Assembly (NCBI RefSeq): GCF_003419895.1
Contig: NZ_QPMM01000001.1
Location: 682,001-746,000, forward strand
DNA: 64,000 nucleotides
From: Chitinophaga silvatica
GTDB taxonomy: Bacteria; Bacteroidota; Bacteroidia; Chitinophagales; Chitinophagaceae
Direction of reading: 5' to 3'
Shown: positions 18,733 through 27,209 of the stretch, piece by piece
Layout of the letters: each line of letters opens with the position of its first letter
How positions within the stretch are numbered: the first letter of the stretch is position 1
The notes under the pieces: generated by a model
The model's database searches: none
What the model saw: the letters and a program-made list of their open reading frames with translations, nothing else
Told to the model about the DNA's origin: nothing
Program-made: the position numbers and the translations under genes

Positions 18733-19290
18733 CTAGTTGTAGGAAAAGCTTTTTACATTCGAAACAAGGGCTTCGTCATAAGGAACTTCAAAAAGCATTT
18801 TTGATTTGTACCCCAATGCTATGGCAATAATCTTCCCTGGAAAGGTGTTTATAGCACTATTGTACTTAATAACCGCATTATTATACTTTATCCTGGATGT
18901 GGATATGCGTACTTCCAACCCCGTCCATTTTTCCTGCAGTTGAAGGAAATTGGTGCTGGTTTTGAGATTTGGATAGTTATCTGCCGCATCAATGATTTGA
19001 TGTAATGCACCTGTGATGCAGCTGTTGAGCTCAATTTTTTCTTCATCTCCCGTATTATAGGAGAGTGCTTTCATACGCATTCTTGTTAATTTAATTAGTA
19101 CATCACGTTCGTAGGACATATAAGATTTTACGGCATCCACAAGAAGAATAATTAAGTCATAACGGCTTTTTAATGTTTCATTTATACTTCCTGTGGCAAT
19201 TTCCACTTCATTTTTCTTACGAACAAGTAGGTTATAATAATATATAACTAGTAACAATACCAATCCTGCAATGATTGACATGATATCCAT
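18733..19290 (-). CDS. lemA: LemA family protein
   Basis: 185 residues. One N-terminal membrane segment (residues about 4-22, IIAGLVLLLVIYYYNLLV) is followed by the helical LemA domain. Family signatures seen are YNLLVRKKNEVE, LKSRYDLIILLVDAVKSYMSYE, NYPNLKTSTNFLQLQEKW, and the end motif YNNAVIKYNSAINTFPG followed by IIAIALGYKSKMLFE. LemA proteins are membrane-anchored with a helical cytoplasmic or extracytoplasmic domain; their role is not settled, and they often travel with TPM-domain and M48 peptidase genes. Neither partner is adjacent here. It stands alone between the long Tc leader and the LytTR regulator. Confidence 0.88.
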   Translation of the reverse strand: MDIMSIIAGLVLLLVIYYYNLLVRKKNEVEIATGSINETLKSRYDLIILLVDAVKSYMSYERDVLIKLTRMRMKALSYNTGDEEKIELNSCITGALHQIIDAADNYPNLKTSTNFLQLQEKWTGLEVRISTSRIKYNNAVIKYNSAINTFPGKIIAIALGYKSKMLFEVPYDEALVSNVKSFSYN

Positions 19291-19606
19291 ATTGTAATTC
19301 TAAATTGATTAATAATTATTATAGTCTCATTTATCTACTTGCCAAATCTGACAATCTCATAATAATTTGGCTCAATCCAGCATGTTTTGGTATCCCAAAA
19401 ATGGAGAATAATGTTGGTGAAAAATCATTAAGTAGATAACCTCATAAGAATAATCTGTCAGAGACCTAATCCAGTATAGAAAATATATATAATCACCCGA
19501 ATTGTAGTTATTATCTGTTGCTAATCAATTATTTCCAAAGGAGTGCAGACCAGGAAACTTAACAGGGTATTATTTCTTTTTCAATAATTAATGTATTTTG
19601 ACGACG
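19291..19606. other. Divergent intergenic region lemA / LytTR regulator
   Basis: 316 bp of AT-rich DNA between two divergent genes. It must hold both promoters. No hairpin, RNA gene or ORF could be supported. Confidence 0.5.
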
Positions 19607-20356
19607 ATGAAATATAACTGCCTGATTATTGAAGACAATATAATCGAGAGGGATCTTTTAGAAATGTACCTCGATAAAATAAATATCCTGGAAATCAAAT
19701 CTTCCTGTCAACACGCCTCAGAAGCATTTAAAATATTATCTTCTACAAGGATTGATATTGTGTTTTCAGATATAGATATGCCCGATATTTCGGGAATTGA
19801 GCTTCTGAAAGGACTGAAAAATCCTCCCATCTTCATTTTCACCACCTCCCATCTGGAGCATGCTGCAGAGAGTTTTGAACTCGATGTACTGGATTTTATT
19901 CCAAAGCCAGTGAGTATGGAGCGCTTAATTAAATCGATCAATAAAGCAATAGAGCATCTTGATCTCAAAAGTAAGGTGCAGACTTTAGAAGTAGAGCAGC
20001 GCGGTGATCGGGATTTTTTCTTTATTAAAGACAGCAAGGGATATGCACGCCTGAACTACGAGGAGATAGTGTATATTGAAAGTTTTGGTGATTTTTCCAA
20101 ATTGCGTACAGAAAACGGACAGACCTACACTGCACTAATCAACCTGAAAAATCTTTCTCTTCAATTACCTGATTTCTTTATCAGGGTTCACAAACAATAC
20201 CTCATTAATTTCAATAAAATAATGAGTGTAAATACTTCTGAAATTATTTTGGATGGTGGTGCAAAAATTCCAATTAGTATTTCCTACAGGGAAGAACTTC
20301 TTCAGCTGATCAACAATCGAACGCTCAACAGGATTGCCAAAGAATCCGCTTTTTAG
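19607..20356 (+). CDS. LytTR-type response regulator
   Basis: 249 residues from ATG 19607 (an upstream TTG at 19598 is in frame but less likely). A receiver domain covers residues 1-120: acidic pair E9-D10, phospho-acceptor D55 in SDIDMPD and conserved Lys100 in FIPKPVS. A LytTR DNA-binding domain covers about 135-245 (KDSKGYARLNYEEIVYIES, RVHKQYLINFNKI). Such proteins bind DNA after phosphorylation by a sensor kinase. The gene converges with the TPR histidine kinase and their stops overlap by 4 bp. LytTR regulators usually pair with HisK-type kinases (PF06580), whereas the neighbour is a HisKA-type enzyme, so the partnership is uncertain. Confidence 0.9.
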   Translation: MKYNCLIIEDNIIERDLLEMYLDKINILEIKSSCQHASEAFKILSSTRIDIVFSDIDMPDISGIELLKGLKNPPIFIFTTSHLEHAAESFELDVLDFIPKPVSMERLIKSINKAIEHLDLKSKVQTLEVEQRGDRDFFFIKDSKGYARLNYEEIVYIESFGDFSKLRTENGQTYTALINLKNLSLQLPDFFIRVHKQYLINFNKIMSVNTSEIILDGGAKIPISISYREELLQLINNRTLNRIAKESAF

Positions 20357-22656
20357 TGATTGTAGGCCAATTCCCTCTGGCTTATAGGGGCGGTGTTTTT
20401 GCATGGCATTGTAAGTACAAATACTGTTCCTTGCTGCCCATTGAATGACGCAGTTAATTCGGCATTCATCATTGCTGCAAATGTTTTACATAGAGTAAGT
20501 CCAAGGCCCATACCTTTTTCTTTATTGGTACCGGCGGTGCTACGGCCAGGTTGAATGATGTCATTTCCATTAAACCATTTCAATTGTGTTTCTCCCAGGC
20601 CTACTCCTGTATCGGCAATAGACAGCCGTACAAATTGGTTGTCGTACTGGATTTTAACATCGATGCCTCCGCCTTCCGGAGTGAATTTTATTGCATTGGT
20701 CAATAAATTTCTAACAATTAACGAAAGCATATTCATATCACCCAACGCATTAGCTTCAGCATCATAATTGAAAGTGAACTTAAGTTTTTTCCTCTCTGCA
20801 TCTCTTTCGGCTGCTGCTACCAGTTCTTTTACTACTTGGCTTATCTGCAGTGTTTTTAAATCTGGTTTAAAGCCCTGCATCTGACTATACGCCCAGTTCA
20901 GAAGGTTTTCCATCATGGAAGAAGTGTGTTCGAGAGTATGACTTAAACTTAAGGTATATGCTTTTAGTTTTTCCTCGCCTGGGTTTCCATGTTCCAATAA
21001 TCTGGTAAAAGATATCAGGGAATTCACCGGTGCACGCATATCGTGGCTAACCATTCCTAAGATACGATCTTTGACTTTTCCTAATTCTTCCAGTTGGGCT
21101 TTCTGTGACGATACCACGAGATTTAATTTCTTAGTTTTGCGGTGTGACCGATAAACCAGCAATGCGGCACCTGATAATCCTAGTGCCAGTATACCTAAAA
21201 AGATAGATAGGTTCCGATTGAGTTTTGCTTTATTCTCTTGCTTTATAATCTTTTCGTCCTGAATCTTTCGCTCTAGTCTGGCGTTTAGGCGTTGCCGTTC
21301 TAATTCAGTTTCTTTCTGTAGCTTTTCCTTTTCTAATTCCGATTGTCGCTGTAGAAAGGCAAGTTTTTCTATCCTGATTTCTTTTTCTTTCAGCTCCAGC
21401 TGCTGCTTTCTTTCTTTTGCCTCTAATGTCCTTTTTTCCAGGGCAAGGCTCATTACATGCTGCTTGTTTTTGTAATCATTTTCCTTGATCATAAAATCCA
21501 ACTGCAGGCGTTTACGTGTAATTTCCCGCTCTTTTTCTTCATTAAAAATCTGATCGCGGAAATGGATATAGGTTTTATAATGTTCAAGTGCAATTGTGTA
21601 CTGATGTTGTTTCTCTGCCAATTTGCTCAATGCAAGGTTGGCATCTCTTTGCAAAGCAGGAAAGTGATCGGTATTACCAATATTTAATGCTTCCATTAAT
21701 AAAGTACTTGCATTATGATATTGAGTGTGTTCAGCATAAAAATCGGCCAGGGCTAACAGATCTGTTGCATACTCCAGTTTATTAACCAAACGTTTATTGT
21801 ATTCTATTGCTTGCTGCAAGGCATCAAGAGTTTGTGCGGTGGTTCCATTTACTCTCAATATCATTGCCCGGGTACGATAAATTGAGCCTAAAAGAAAAGG
21901 TTCATCAATCTGGTTGGCTAATTCCAGTGAATGATTTAGATACCTAAGGGCTGTCTGGTACTTTTGAGTTCTACTTATGCCCAAGTCTTTTTCATCGGCA
22001 AGGAAATAATTAGTTCCCAGATTGGAATAGCTAAGTGCTATCCCATATTCATTTCCTTCTGATTGTTTAAAGATCCCTACTGCCTGCTCTAAATATTTTA
22101 TGGCAGTAGGATATTGTTCAAGGCTTTTATAGGAGCTCGCAATATTAACATAGCATCCTGCTGCGTCAAGACTATCCCCCAGTTCATTGTAAACAGAAAC
22201 TGCTTCCAGATTAGCATCCAAGGCTTTATTATAGTCGGGCCAACTGGCATACATAGCACCTAGATTGTAATATATATCTCCGTATAACTGCTTATTCCCG
22301 ATTTCAAGCGCTTTCTTTATCCCTTTGTTATAGATTTCTTCTGCCTTAATATAGTTACCATGACCATGGTAATAAAAACCAAGATGATAGTAGGCATCAC
22401 CAATATATTGCGGCAACCTTAGTTTTTCAGCCAGCTTAATAGTTTTGTCTACATACTTTTCAACGTTATCGGCCTGGCTAAGTTTGGCGTAGCTTTTATA
22501 GAGTTTCTGAAAACGTTCAAGCCGGGCTTCGTCGTCAGTGTGCGATCTGCTGTCTGACAATAACAGACTGTCAATTGTCTGTTCGATATGTTGCTGAGAA
22601 AATCCCGTTTGAAATAAAATTATTAAAAATAGGAAGGAGTAAAAGAGCAACTTCAT
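20353..22656 (-). CDS. TPR-containing sensor histidine kinase
   Basis: 767 residues from ATG 22656, chosen because MKLLFYSFLFLIILFQTGFS is a signal peptide; an upstream TTG at 22701 adds only a non-typical extension. About nine TPR-like helical repeats fill residues 60-390 (for example YYHLGFYYHGHGNYIKAEEIY, GAMYASWPDYNKALDANLEA). A charged coiled coil follows, then one membrane helix (LSIFLGILALGLSGAALLVY), a HisKA domain with His538 (MVSHDMRAPVNSL), and a HATPase domain with the N box near 650-654 (RNLLTNAIKF), DTGVGLG and GMGLGL. The periplasmic TPR domain is the presumed sensor; its signal is unknown. Confidence 0.92.
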   Translation of the reverse strand: MKLLFYSFLFLIILFQTGFSQQHIEQTIDSLLLSDSRSHTDDEARLERFQKLYKSYAKLSQADNVEKYVDKTIKLAEKLRLPQYIGDAYYHLGFYYHGHGNYIKAEEIYNKGIKKALEIGNKQLYGDIYYNLGAMYASWPDYNKALDANLEAVSVYNELGDSLDAAGCYVNIASSYKSLEQYPTAIKYLEQAVGIFKQSEGNEYGIALSYSNLGTNYFLADEKDLGISRTQKYQTALRYLNHSLELANQIDEPFLLGSIYRTRAMILRVNGTTAQTLDALQQAIEYNKRLVNKLEYATDLLALADFYAEHTQYHNASTLLMEALNIGNTDHFPALQRDANLALSKLAEKQHQYTIALEHYKTYIHFRDQIFNEEKEREITRKRLQLDFMIKENDYKNKQHVMSLALEKRTLEAKERKQQLELKEKEIRIEKLAFLQRQSELEKEKLQKETELERQRLNARLERKIQDEKIIKQENKAKLNRNLSIFLGILALGLSGAALLVYRSHRKTKKLNLVVSSQKAQLEELGKVKDRILGMVSHDMRAPVNSLISFTRLLEHGNPGEEKLKAYTLSLSHTLEHTSSMMENLLNWAYSQMQGFKPDLKTLQISQVVKELVAAAERDAERKKLKFTFNYDAEANALGDMNMLSLIVRNLLTNAIKFTPEGGGIDVKIQYDNQFVRLSIADTGVGLGETQLKWFNGNDIIQPGRSTAGTNKEKGMGLGLTLCKTFAAMMNAELTASFNGQQGTVFVLTMPCKNTAPISQRELAYNH

Positions 22657-22810
22657 GTTCACATACCATTTGAAAATATGGCGGCGCAAGATACAAAACA
22701 AGTACTAATAACCTGTATCTATGTTACAAGTAACGTTTTAGTAAAGTTGTAATAAGTGTGAGATATATTGAGGAATTATCAGATAGTGTCGTAAAATAAT
22801 CCTTTTAATG

Positions 22811-22849
22811 TCAGAAAGCCCGCAAATATTATGTTTGCGGGCTTTCTGA
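22811..22849 (-). terminator. Terminator after the metF-like gene
   Basis: Perfect 16-bp stem (22811-22826 with 22834-22849) around a 7-base loop, GC-rich at the centre (GCCCGC). It lies 21 bp past the metF-like stop. The T-tract on the minus side is short (TTAAAAGG), so folding strength must do most of the work. Confidence 0.75.
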
Positions 22850-22870
22850 TTGATTATATCTTTTATCTGT

Positions 22871-23833
22871 TTACTGGATTGCGCTTTCAGGTGTAAGGAT
22901 TTCCTTTCTGATTCCCATTTCAGACAACATACCAGCTATTCTGTTTACCATATAAATAGATGCTTCAATTTCTTCTTTCCTGATAGCCACACTTTCTATA
23001 TTAAATCCAAATGGTATTGATCTTTCCGCACAAAAGATAGCCAGCTTTTCAGCAATTTCGAGGCAGCTATTTACCGATTTTTCCAGAATATTTTCAGATT
23101 GCCTCAGCTCTATTTTGAGTTCTTCGGGCACATGGATGCCCAACCACTCCAGAAAATGTAATGTTTTGGCCGAACCGCAGGCGGTAAGGGTAAAGATGAT
23201 AGTTGGAATCTTTCTCTTTTCTTTTACACAGGTTGCATGAAGGTCATTAACCACATTCTTGGCATAATCGAGGTTGAAAATGCATTGAGAGATAAAGTAA
23301 GAGACACCATGATTAGCCTTATCAAGAATCCTTATGTCTTCATCTTTCAGTTTCTCATGCCTTTCAGGTATAGTTACAGCGCCGATGGCGGAGGTTTGGC
23401 TATATCTGTTCCAGAGTTTATAGGCTTGAGGCAAGGTAGTTTTAACCGGGTAGTCTGGTGCTGGTACGCCTACAAAAACTGGGTAAAACTGATGTTGATG
23501 GAGCTTATCCAGCCACTCAGAAAGTTCCCCTTCAGAAAATTTGCCGGCTGGGCGATATATAATCTTAGGGGTTTGTATCTGTTGCAAAAACTCACTGGCA
23601 AAGTAAAATGGATCCAGTGCATTAAGGAAAGGAAAAGGTCTTTCCTCCGATGTACGGGCCGATTCGTCCTGTACATCGTATACTATCAAAGCGTCGATAT
23701 CCAGGGGCAGTAATCTTGCTACTGTTTTCTCTGCAATTTGGGTAATCTTTTCAAGGTCGGTACCTTCTTTTGGAGGCGTAATGCCATAAGTTAAAATACC
23801 TGACTCCCCTGATTTGATTTTGTGTAGGAACAT
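22871..23833 (-). CDS. Methylenetetrahydrofolate reductase-like protein
   Basis: 320 residues. It resembles the MetF/MTHFR TIM-barrel family: YGITPPKEGTDLEKITQIAEKTV at the N-terminus, ALIVYDVQDE, then IPTIIFTLTACGSAKTLHFLEWLGIHVPEEL, the segment that in MetF follows the FAD/folate site. True MetF would reduce 5,10-methylene-THF to the 5-methyl-THF used by methionine synthase. The sequence is diverged from standard MetF (for example ERPFPFLNALDPFYFA where the family usually reads differently), so substrate use is not proven. Its promoter closely resembles that of metE, 6 kb away, which supports a methionine or one-carbon role. Confidence 0.75.
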   Translation of the reverse strand: MFLHKIKSGESGILTYGITPPKEGTDLEKITQIAEKTVARLLPLDIDALIVYDVQDESARTSEERPFPFLNALDPFYFASEFLQQIQTPKIIYRPAGKFSEGELSEWLDKLHQHQFYPVFVGVPAPDYPVKTTLPQAYKLWNRYSQTSAIGAVTIPERHEKLKDEDIRILDKANHGVSYFISQCIFNLDYAKNVVNDLHATCVKEKRKIPTIIFTLTACGSAKTLHFLEWLGIHVPEELKIELRQSENILEKSVNSCLEIAEKLAIFCAERSIPFGFNIESVAIRKEEIEASIYMVNRIAGMLSEMGIRKEILTPESAIQ

Positions 23834-23889
23834 ACGTAGTCTGACAATTATTTATGTAGTGAGTATTGCACTCGTCGCTAAAATTGAAG

Positions 23890-23897
23890 CAAATCTA
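23890..23897 (-). promoter_or_regulatory. -7 element of the metF-like promoter
   Basis: CAAATCTA on the plus strand reads TAGATTTG on the minus strand, an exact TAnnTTTG Bacteroidota -7 box. It is 57 bp before the start codon and is conserved in the same position of the metE copy (29848-29855). No good -33 TTTG is present, consistent with activator help. Confidence 0.6.
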
Positions 23898-23904
23898 CAT
23901 ATAA

Positions 23905-23949
23905 AGATTATTTATTGTAATAATTGTATTTATTACAGCATAAAAATCT
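23905..23949. promoter_or_regulatory. Putative Lrp-family operator upstream of metF-like
   Basis: A 45-bp dyad with outer arms AGATT and AATCT and an AT-rich centre (TTATTGTAATAATTGTATTT). The arms have exactly the same spacing as in the 29863-29907 copy. It begins 7 bp upstream of the -7 box, the position expected for a regulator. Binding by the Lrp protein encoded at 29979 is inference. Confidence 0.5.
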
Positions 23950-24297
23950 ATTTTTTATTGTTTTATAGAAAATATTACTTGGTAGAGGGCCTATTATCCT
24001 CGAAAAAAGAAAATTATTTTCAGGATCTATTGCCTGGTAGCTGCTTTGATACGGCAAAACGAAAGAGGATACGTGTAAGCGTAGCAGTATTACCCTGGTT
24101 AAAAATCGGTTCCTAAATGCTTTGGAGAGCTTTTCCTATTAATTGTCCGCTAATAGTGTAAAATGTTCGGTTTCGGACAACCAAATTTTCAAGAAACCGC
24201 ATACATATGCATTGGGTGGCCTTTTCTTAGCAAGGCATGCCATTTGTTGAACGAGGAGTCTTGGTGCTATTCCATAATCTTTTTTTTCCAGTTTGCT

Positions 24298-26682
24298 ATG
24301 ATTCGTAACTATCTCAAAATTGCATTTCGCAATCTCACGAAGCACAAAATGTTCTCCTTAATTAATATAATGGGCCTCTCTGCAGGTATGACTGCCTGTT
24401 TCCTGATCTCATTATATGTACATTTTGAACTCACTTACGATACATTCAACAAAAAGGCAGATCGAATTTATCGGGTGGCAACGGATATTCAGACCAGCAC
24501 GGAAACGCTTCGTTATAGTATTAGTCCGTGGGCGATGGCATCAAACATGCAAAATGAGTTCCCGGAAATGGAGACTTACGTTAGGGTGCAGAAAGATGAA
24601 ATGCTTTTTCGGAGAGGAGATCTCAAATTCAAGGAGGAAAATGCAGTACTGGTAGATTCTACACTCTTCAGGGTCTTTGATTTGAAATTATTGAAAGGTA
24701 ATCCCCAAACCGCATTAACAGCACCGCTTAGCATAGTATTAACCGAAACTTCTGCCAGGAAATATTTTGGACATAGCGACCCTATGGGCCAATCATTGTT
24801 ATTGGGAGAGAAAAGTGAACCGGCAATTGTGACAGGTATAATGCAGGATCCACCAGTGAATTCGCAGATCAGAGGCGATATTTTTGTATCGATGAGTACA
24901 TATACTGGCCATGAAGACAAGAATATTGAGCGCGAATGGGGAAGCTTCGGGGCAACCGCATTTGTACTCCTTAAGCCAAACACCAATCCGATTGTATTGG
25001 AAAAGAAATTTCCTGCGTTTCTGGAGCGTCATGCGGGGCAGATGATGGCTAATCGGCAAATGAAGATCCGGATGCTCCTGGAACCACTTAAAGATATTTA
25101 TCTGCATTCGACGCGTCCTGCTGCTGAAACGGGCAATGTTAATAATTTATATGTTTTCTCAGCCGTCGCACTCTTTATTATGCTGATTGCGTGTATCAAC
25201 TTTGTAAACCTCACCACTGCACGTTCGGTTGAACGTGCTCGGGAAGTAGGTGTGAGAAAAGCAGTAGGAGCAGCAAGAGGTACATTGGCACGTCAGTTTC
25301 TGGCTGAATCGATGTTAATGTGCCTGATTGCATTTTTTATTTCAGTATTACTTTCAGCAATATTGATTCCTTTATTCAACGAAATTGCAGGCAAAGTAGT
25401 GAGTGATGGTATTATCTATGAATTGCCATTTGTAGGGATTCAGTTTGTAGCTGTATTGCTGATTGGATTATTAGCAGGCATCTATCCGGCTTTTGTTTTG
25501 TCGTCCTTTGAGCCAGTGAAGGTTTTAAAAGGTAGATTTACCACAAGTGTAAAGGGTATAATGCTACGTAAAGGGCTGGTTACCGTTCAGTTTACGATTT
25601 CAATTACGATGATCATTGCTACGATTGTAGTATATACCCAGCTGGATTTTATGCGCAGTTATGATCTTGGTTTTTCAAAAGATCAAACACTTGTCATTCA
25701 ATCCGGCACTGGGCAGGAGAGAGATGGTTTCGAAGCTTCCATTATGAATTTTCCCGGAGTAAAGTCGGCAGCCGCTTCGTCTGCAATCCCGGGAGGCTGG
25801 AATCTACAGGCTTTTTCGAAAATTGAGAAAAAGAATGGAGAAATGCAGGCCGGGAATCTGGAGGTGTATCGTGTAGACTTCAACTTTATCCCTCAATATG
25901 GCCTGAAAGTGGTTGCTGGGCGCGCATTTTCAAAACAATATGCTACGGATAGTACACAGGCACTGATGATTAATGAAGCGGCCGCAAAAGTGCTGGGGTA
26001 TACTTCACCAGAAGAAGCCATCGGAAAAAAATTTGATCAATGGGGGCGACAAGGCACAATAATCGGTGTATTAAAGGATTTTCACTTCAAATCGTTACAG
26101 GAGAATATCAAACCGCTTACATTTAGGATTATCGATTTTTGGAATGGGAACCTTCTTTCTGTAAAAGTAAATAGCAAAAATGTAAAGCAAACACTTGCTG
26201 CAATTGAAGATCTATGGAAAACAAGGTATCCCGACCAACCATTCAGCTATTATTTCCTCGACGAGTTTTACGATAGGCAGTACCGTGCAGACGAGCGTTT
26301 TGAATCGCTATTCATGTACTTTGCCACATTGGCAATCTTCATCTCTTGCCTGGGGCTACTGGGGCTGGCTTCCTATTCAACCGTTCAGCGTACCAAGGAA
26401 ATTGGCGTAAGAAAGGTAATGGGCGCATCAACTACCAGTATTGTTGCATTGCTGTCAAAAGATTTTCTTCAGCTTATTGGAATTGCCTTTATCATCGCAG
26501 CACCGCTGGCCTGGTTTGCAATGGATCGTTGGCTGGATACCTTTGCTTATAAGACGGATATCCGACTTTGGGTCTTTATCGTTGCCGCAGTGTTATCAGC
26601 ATTTGTTGCATTTGCTACAATAAGTTACCAGAGTATCAGTGCCGCATTGATGAATCCTGTTAAAAGTCTAAGAAGTGAATAG
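24298..26682 (+). CDS. FtsX/MacB-type ABC transporter permease
   Basis: 794 residues from ATG 24298, where the usual family start MIRNYLKIAFRNLTKHKMFSLINIMGL begins; a longer in-frame start at 24163 looks spurious. Layout: TM1 (about 20-45), MacB-like periplasmic domain, a three-helix FtsX block with ARSVERAREVGVRKAVGA, a second TM and periplasmic half, and a final FtsX block with TKEIGVRKVMGASTTSIVALLSKDFL. Members export lipoproteins, peptides or drugs or act as mechanotransmitters with a separate ATPase; no ATPase gene is adjacent. It has its own leader downstream of the duplicated control region. Confidence 0.9.
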   Translation: MIRNYLKIAFRNLTKHKMFSLINIMGLSAGMTACFLISLYVHFELTYDTFNKKADRIYRVATDIQTSTETLRYSISPWAMASNMQNEFPEMETYVRVQKDEMLFRRGDLKFKEENAVLVDSTLFRVFDLKLLKGNPQTALTAPLSIVLTETSARKYFGHSDPMGQSLLLGEKSEPAIVTGIMQDPPVNSQIRGDIFVSMSTYTGHEDKNIEREWGSFGATAFVLLKPNTNPIVLEKKFPAFLERHAGQMMANRQMKIRMLLEPLKDIYLHSTRPAAETGNVNNLYVFSAVALFIMLIACINFVNLTTARSVERAREVGVRKAVGAARGTLARQFLAESMLMCLIAFFISVLLSAILIPLFNEIAGKVVSDGIIYELPFVGIQFVAVLLIGLLAGIYPAFVLSSFEPVKVLKGRFTTSVKGIMLRKGLVTVQFTISITMIIATIVVYTQLDFMRSYDLGFSKDQTLVIQSGTGQERDGFEASIMNFPGVKSAAASSAIPGGWNLQAFSKIEKKNGEMQAGNLEVYRVDFNFIPQYGLKVVAGRAFSKQYATDSTQALMINEAAAKVLGYTSPEEAIGKKFDQWGRQGTIIGVLKDFHFKSLQENIKPLTFRIIDFWNGNLLSVKVNSKNVKQTLAAIEDLWKTRYPDQPFSYYFLDEFYDRQYRADERFESLFMYFATLAIFISCLGLLGLASYSTVQRTKEIGVRKVMGASTTSIVALLSKDFLQLIGIAFIIAAPLAWFAMDRWLDTFAYKTDIRLWVFIVAAVLSAFVAFATISYQSISAALMNPVKSLRSE

Positions 26683-26686
26683 TGAG

Positions 26687-27106
26687 TTACTCACCAAAGT
26701 ATTCGGCATAGTTATTTTCGGTTTCGTGTAATCTGACCGAATGTAAAAATACCCCTTCATTACTTTCTATGGGTGTTTTTAGTTCATTAAAGATTTCTAC
26801 GCAGAGAAGCTCTGTTGTAGCCATTTTCCCTGCCAGAAAAGATACGTCGAGGTTCAAATTTTTATGATCAAGTTTTTCAATCACATGATCCTTGATAATC
26901 ATTTTAAGTAATTTCAAATCGATTAGGTAGCCTGTTTCATAACTTATCTTACCTTTTACTGTTACAAAAAGGCTATAATTATGGCCATGCCAGTTGGGGT
27001 TGGCGCATTTCCCGAATGTAGCTATGTTTTTCTCCAGGCTCCATTCTTCCCTATACATCCTGTGAGCGGCATTAAAAGTTTCCCTTCGGGTAAGATATAC
27101 TATCAT
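26687..27106 (-). CDS. 6-pyruvoyl-tetrahydropterin synthase / QueD family enzyme
   Basis: 139 residues. The zinc ligands of the family are visible: His15 in FNAAH and the HGH pair in CANPNWHGHNY, with the catalytic Cys of CANPNWHGH just before. The later LDHKNLNLD and TTELLCVEIF segments also match. PTPS/QueD enzymes act on dihydroneopterin triphosphate to give either tetrahydropterin precursors or 6-carboxytetrahydropterin for queuosine. The neighbours (metE, metF-like) do not decide between them. It converges on the permease with 4 bp between stops. Confidence 0.88.
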   Translation of the reverse strand: MIVYLTRRETFNAAHRMYREEWSLEKNIATFGKCANPNWHGHNYSLFVTVKGKISYETGYLIDLKLLKMIIKDHVIEKLDHKNLNLDVSFLAGKMATTELLCVEIFNELKTPIESNEGVFLHSVRLHETENNYAEYFGE

Positions 27107-27139
27107 TTCTATTGGCTGTATTGCCCGGTATATTGGTAG

Positions 27140-27177
27140 AACAACACCAGGTAGGTTGAAAACTACCTGATGTTGTT
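27140..27177 (-). terminator. Terminator after metE
   Basis: A 15-bp stem with one mismatch (27140-27154 with 27163-27177; arms end in CAGGTAG and CTACCTG) lies 33 bp past the metE stop on the minus strand. It separates metE from the PTPS gene. Confidence 0.65.
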
Positions 27178-27209
27178 AAAGTAAAAAATATGGATAGATG
27201 GCCTGTTAT

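Larger units (their letters stand above)
23834..24297. other. Intergenic region with a copy of the metE/lrp-type control region
   Basis: 464 bp between the metF-like gene and the permease. The part at about 23878-24025 aligns along its length with 29836-29985 in front of lrp and metE. No lrp coding sequence follows here; after 24025 the two regions diverge. No ORF of the region shows a recognisable product. Confidence 0.7.

Noticed and set aside
23814..24116. Plus-strand 100-codon frame after the metF-like gene
   Set aside because: It overlaps the control region copied from metE/lrp, has low complexity and shows no family; I looked for a decayed lrp gene here but the similarity stops at about 24025.
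24163..24297. Longer N-terminus for the permease
   Set aside because: The added residues are unlike the family, while the later ATG at 24298 gives the typical MIRNYLKIAFRNL start.
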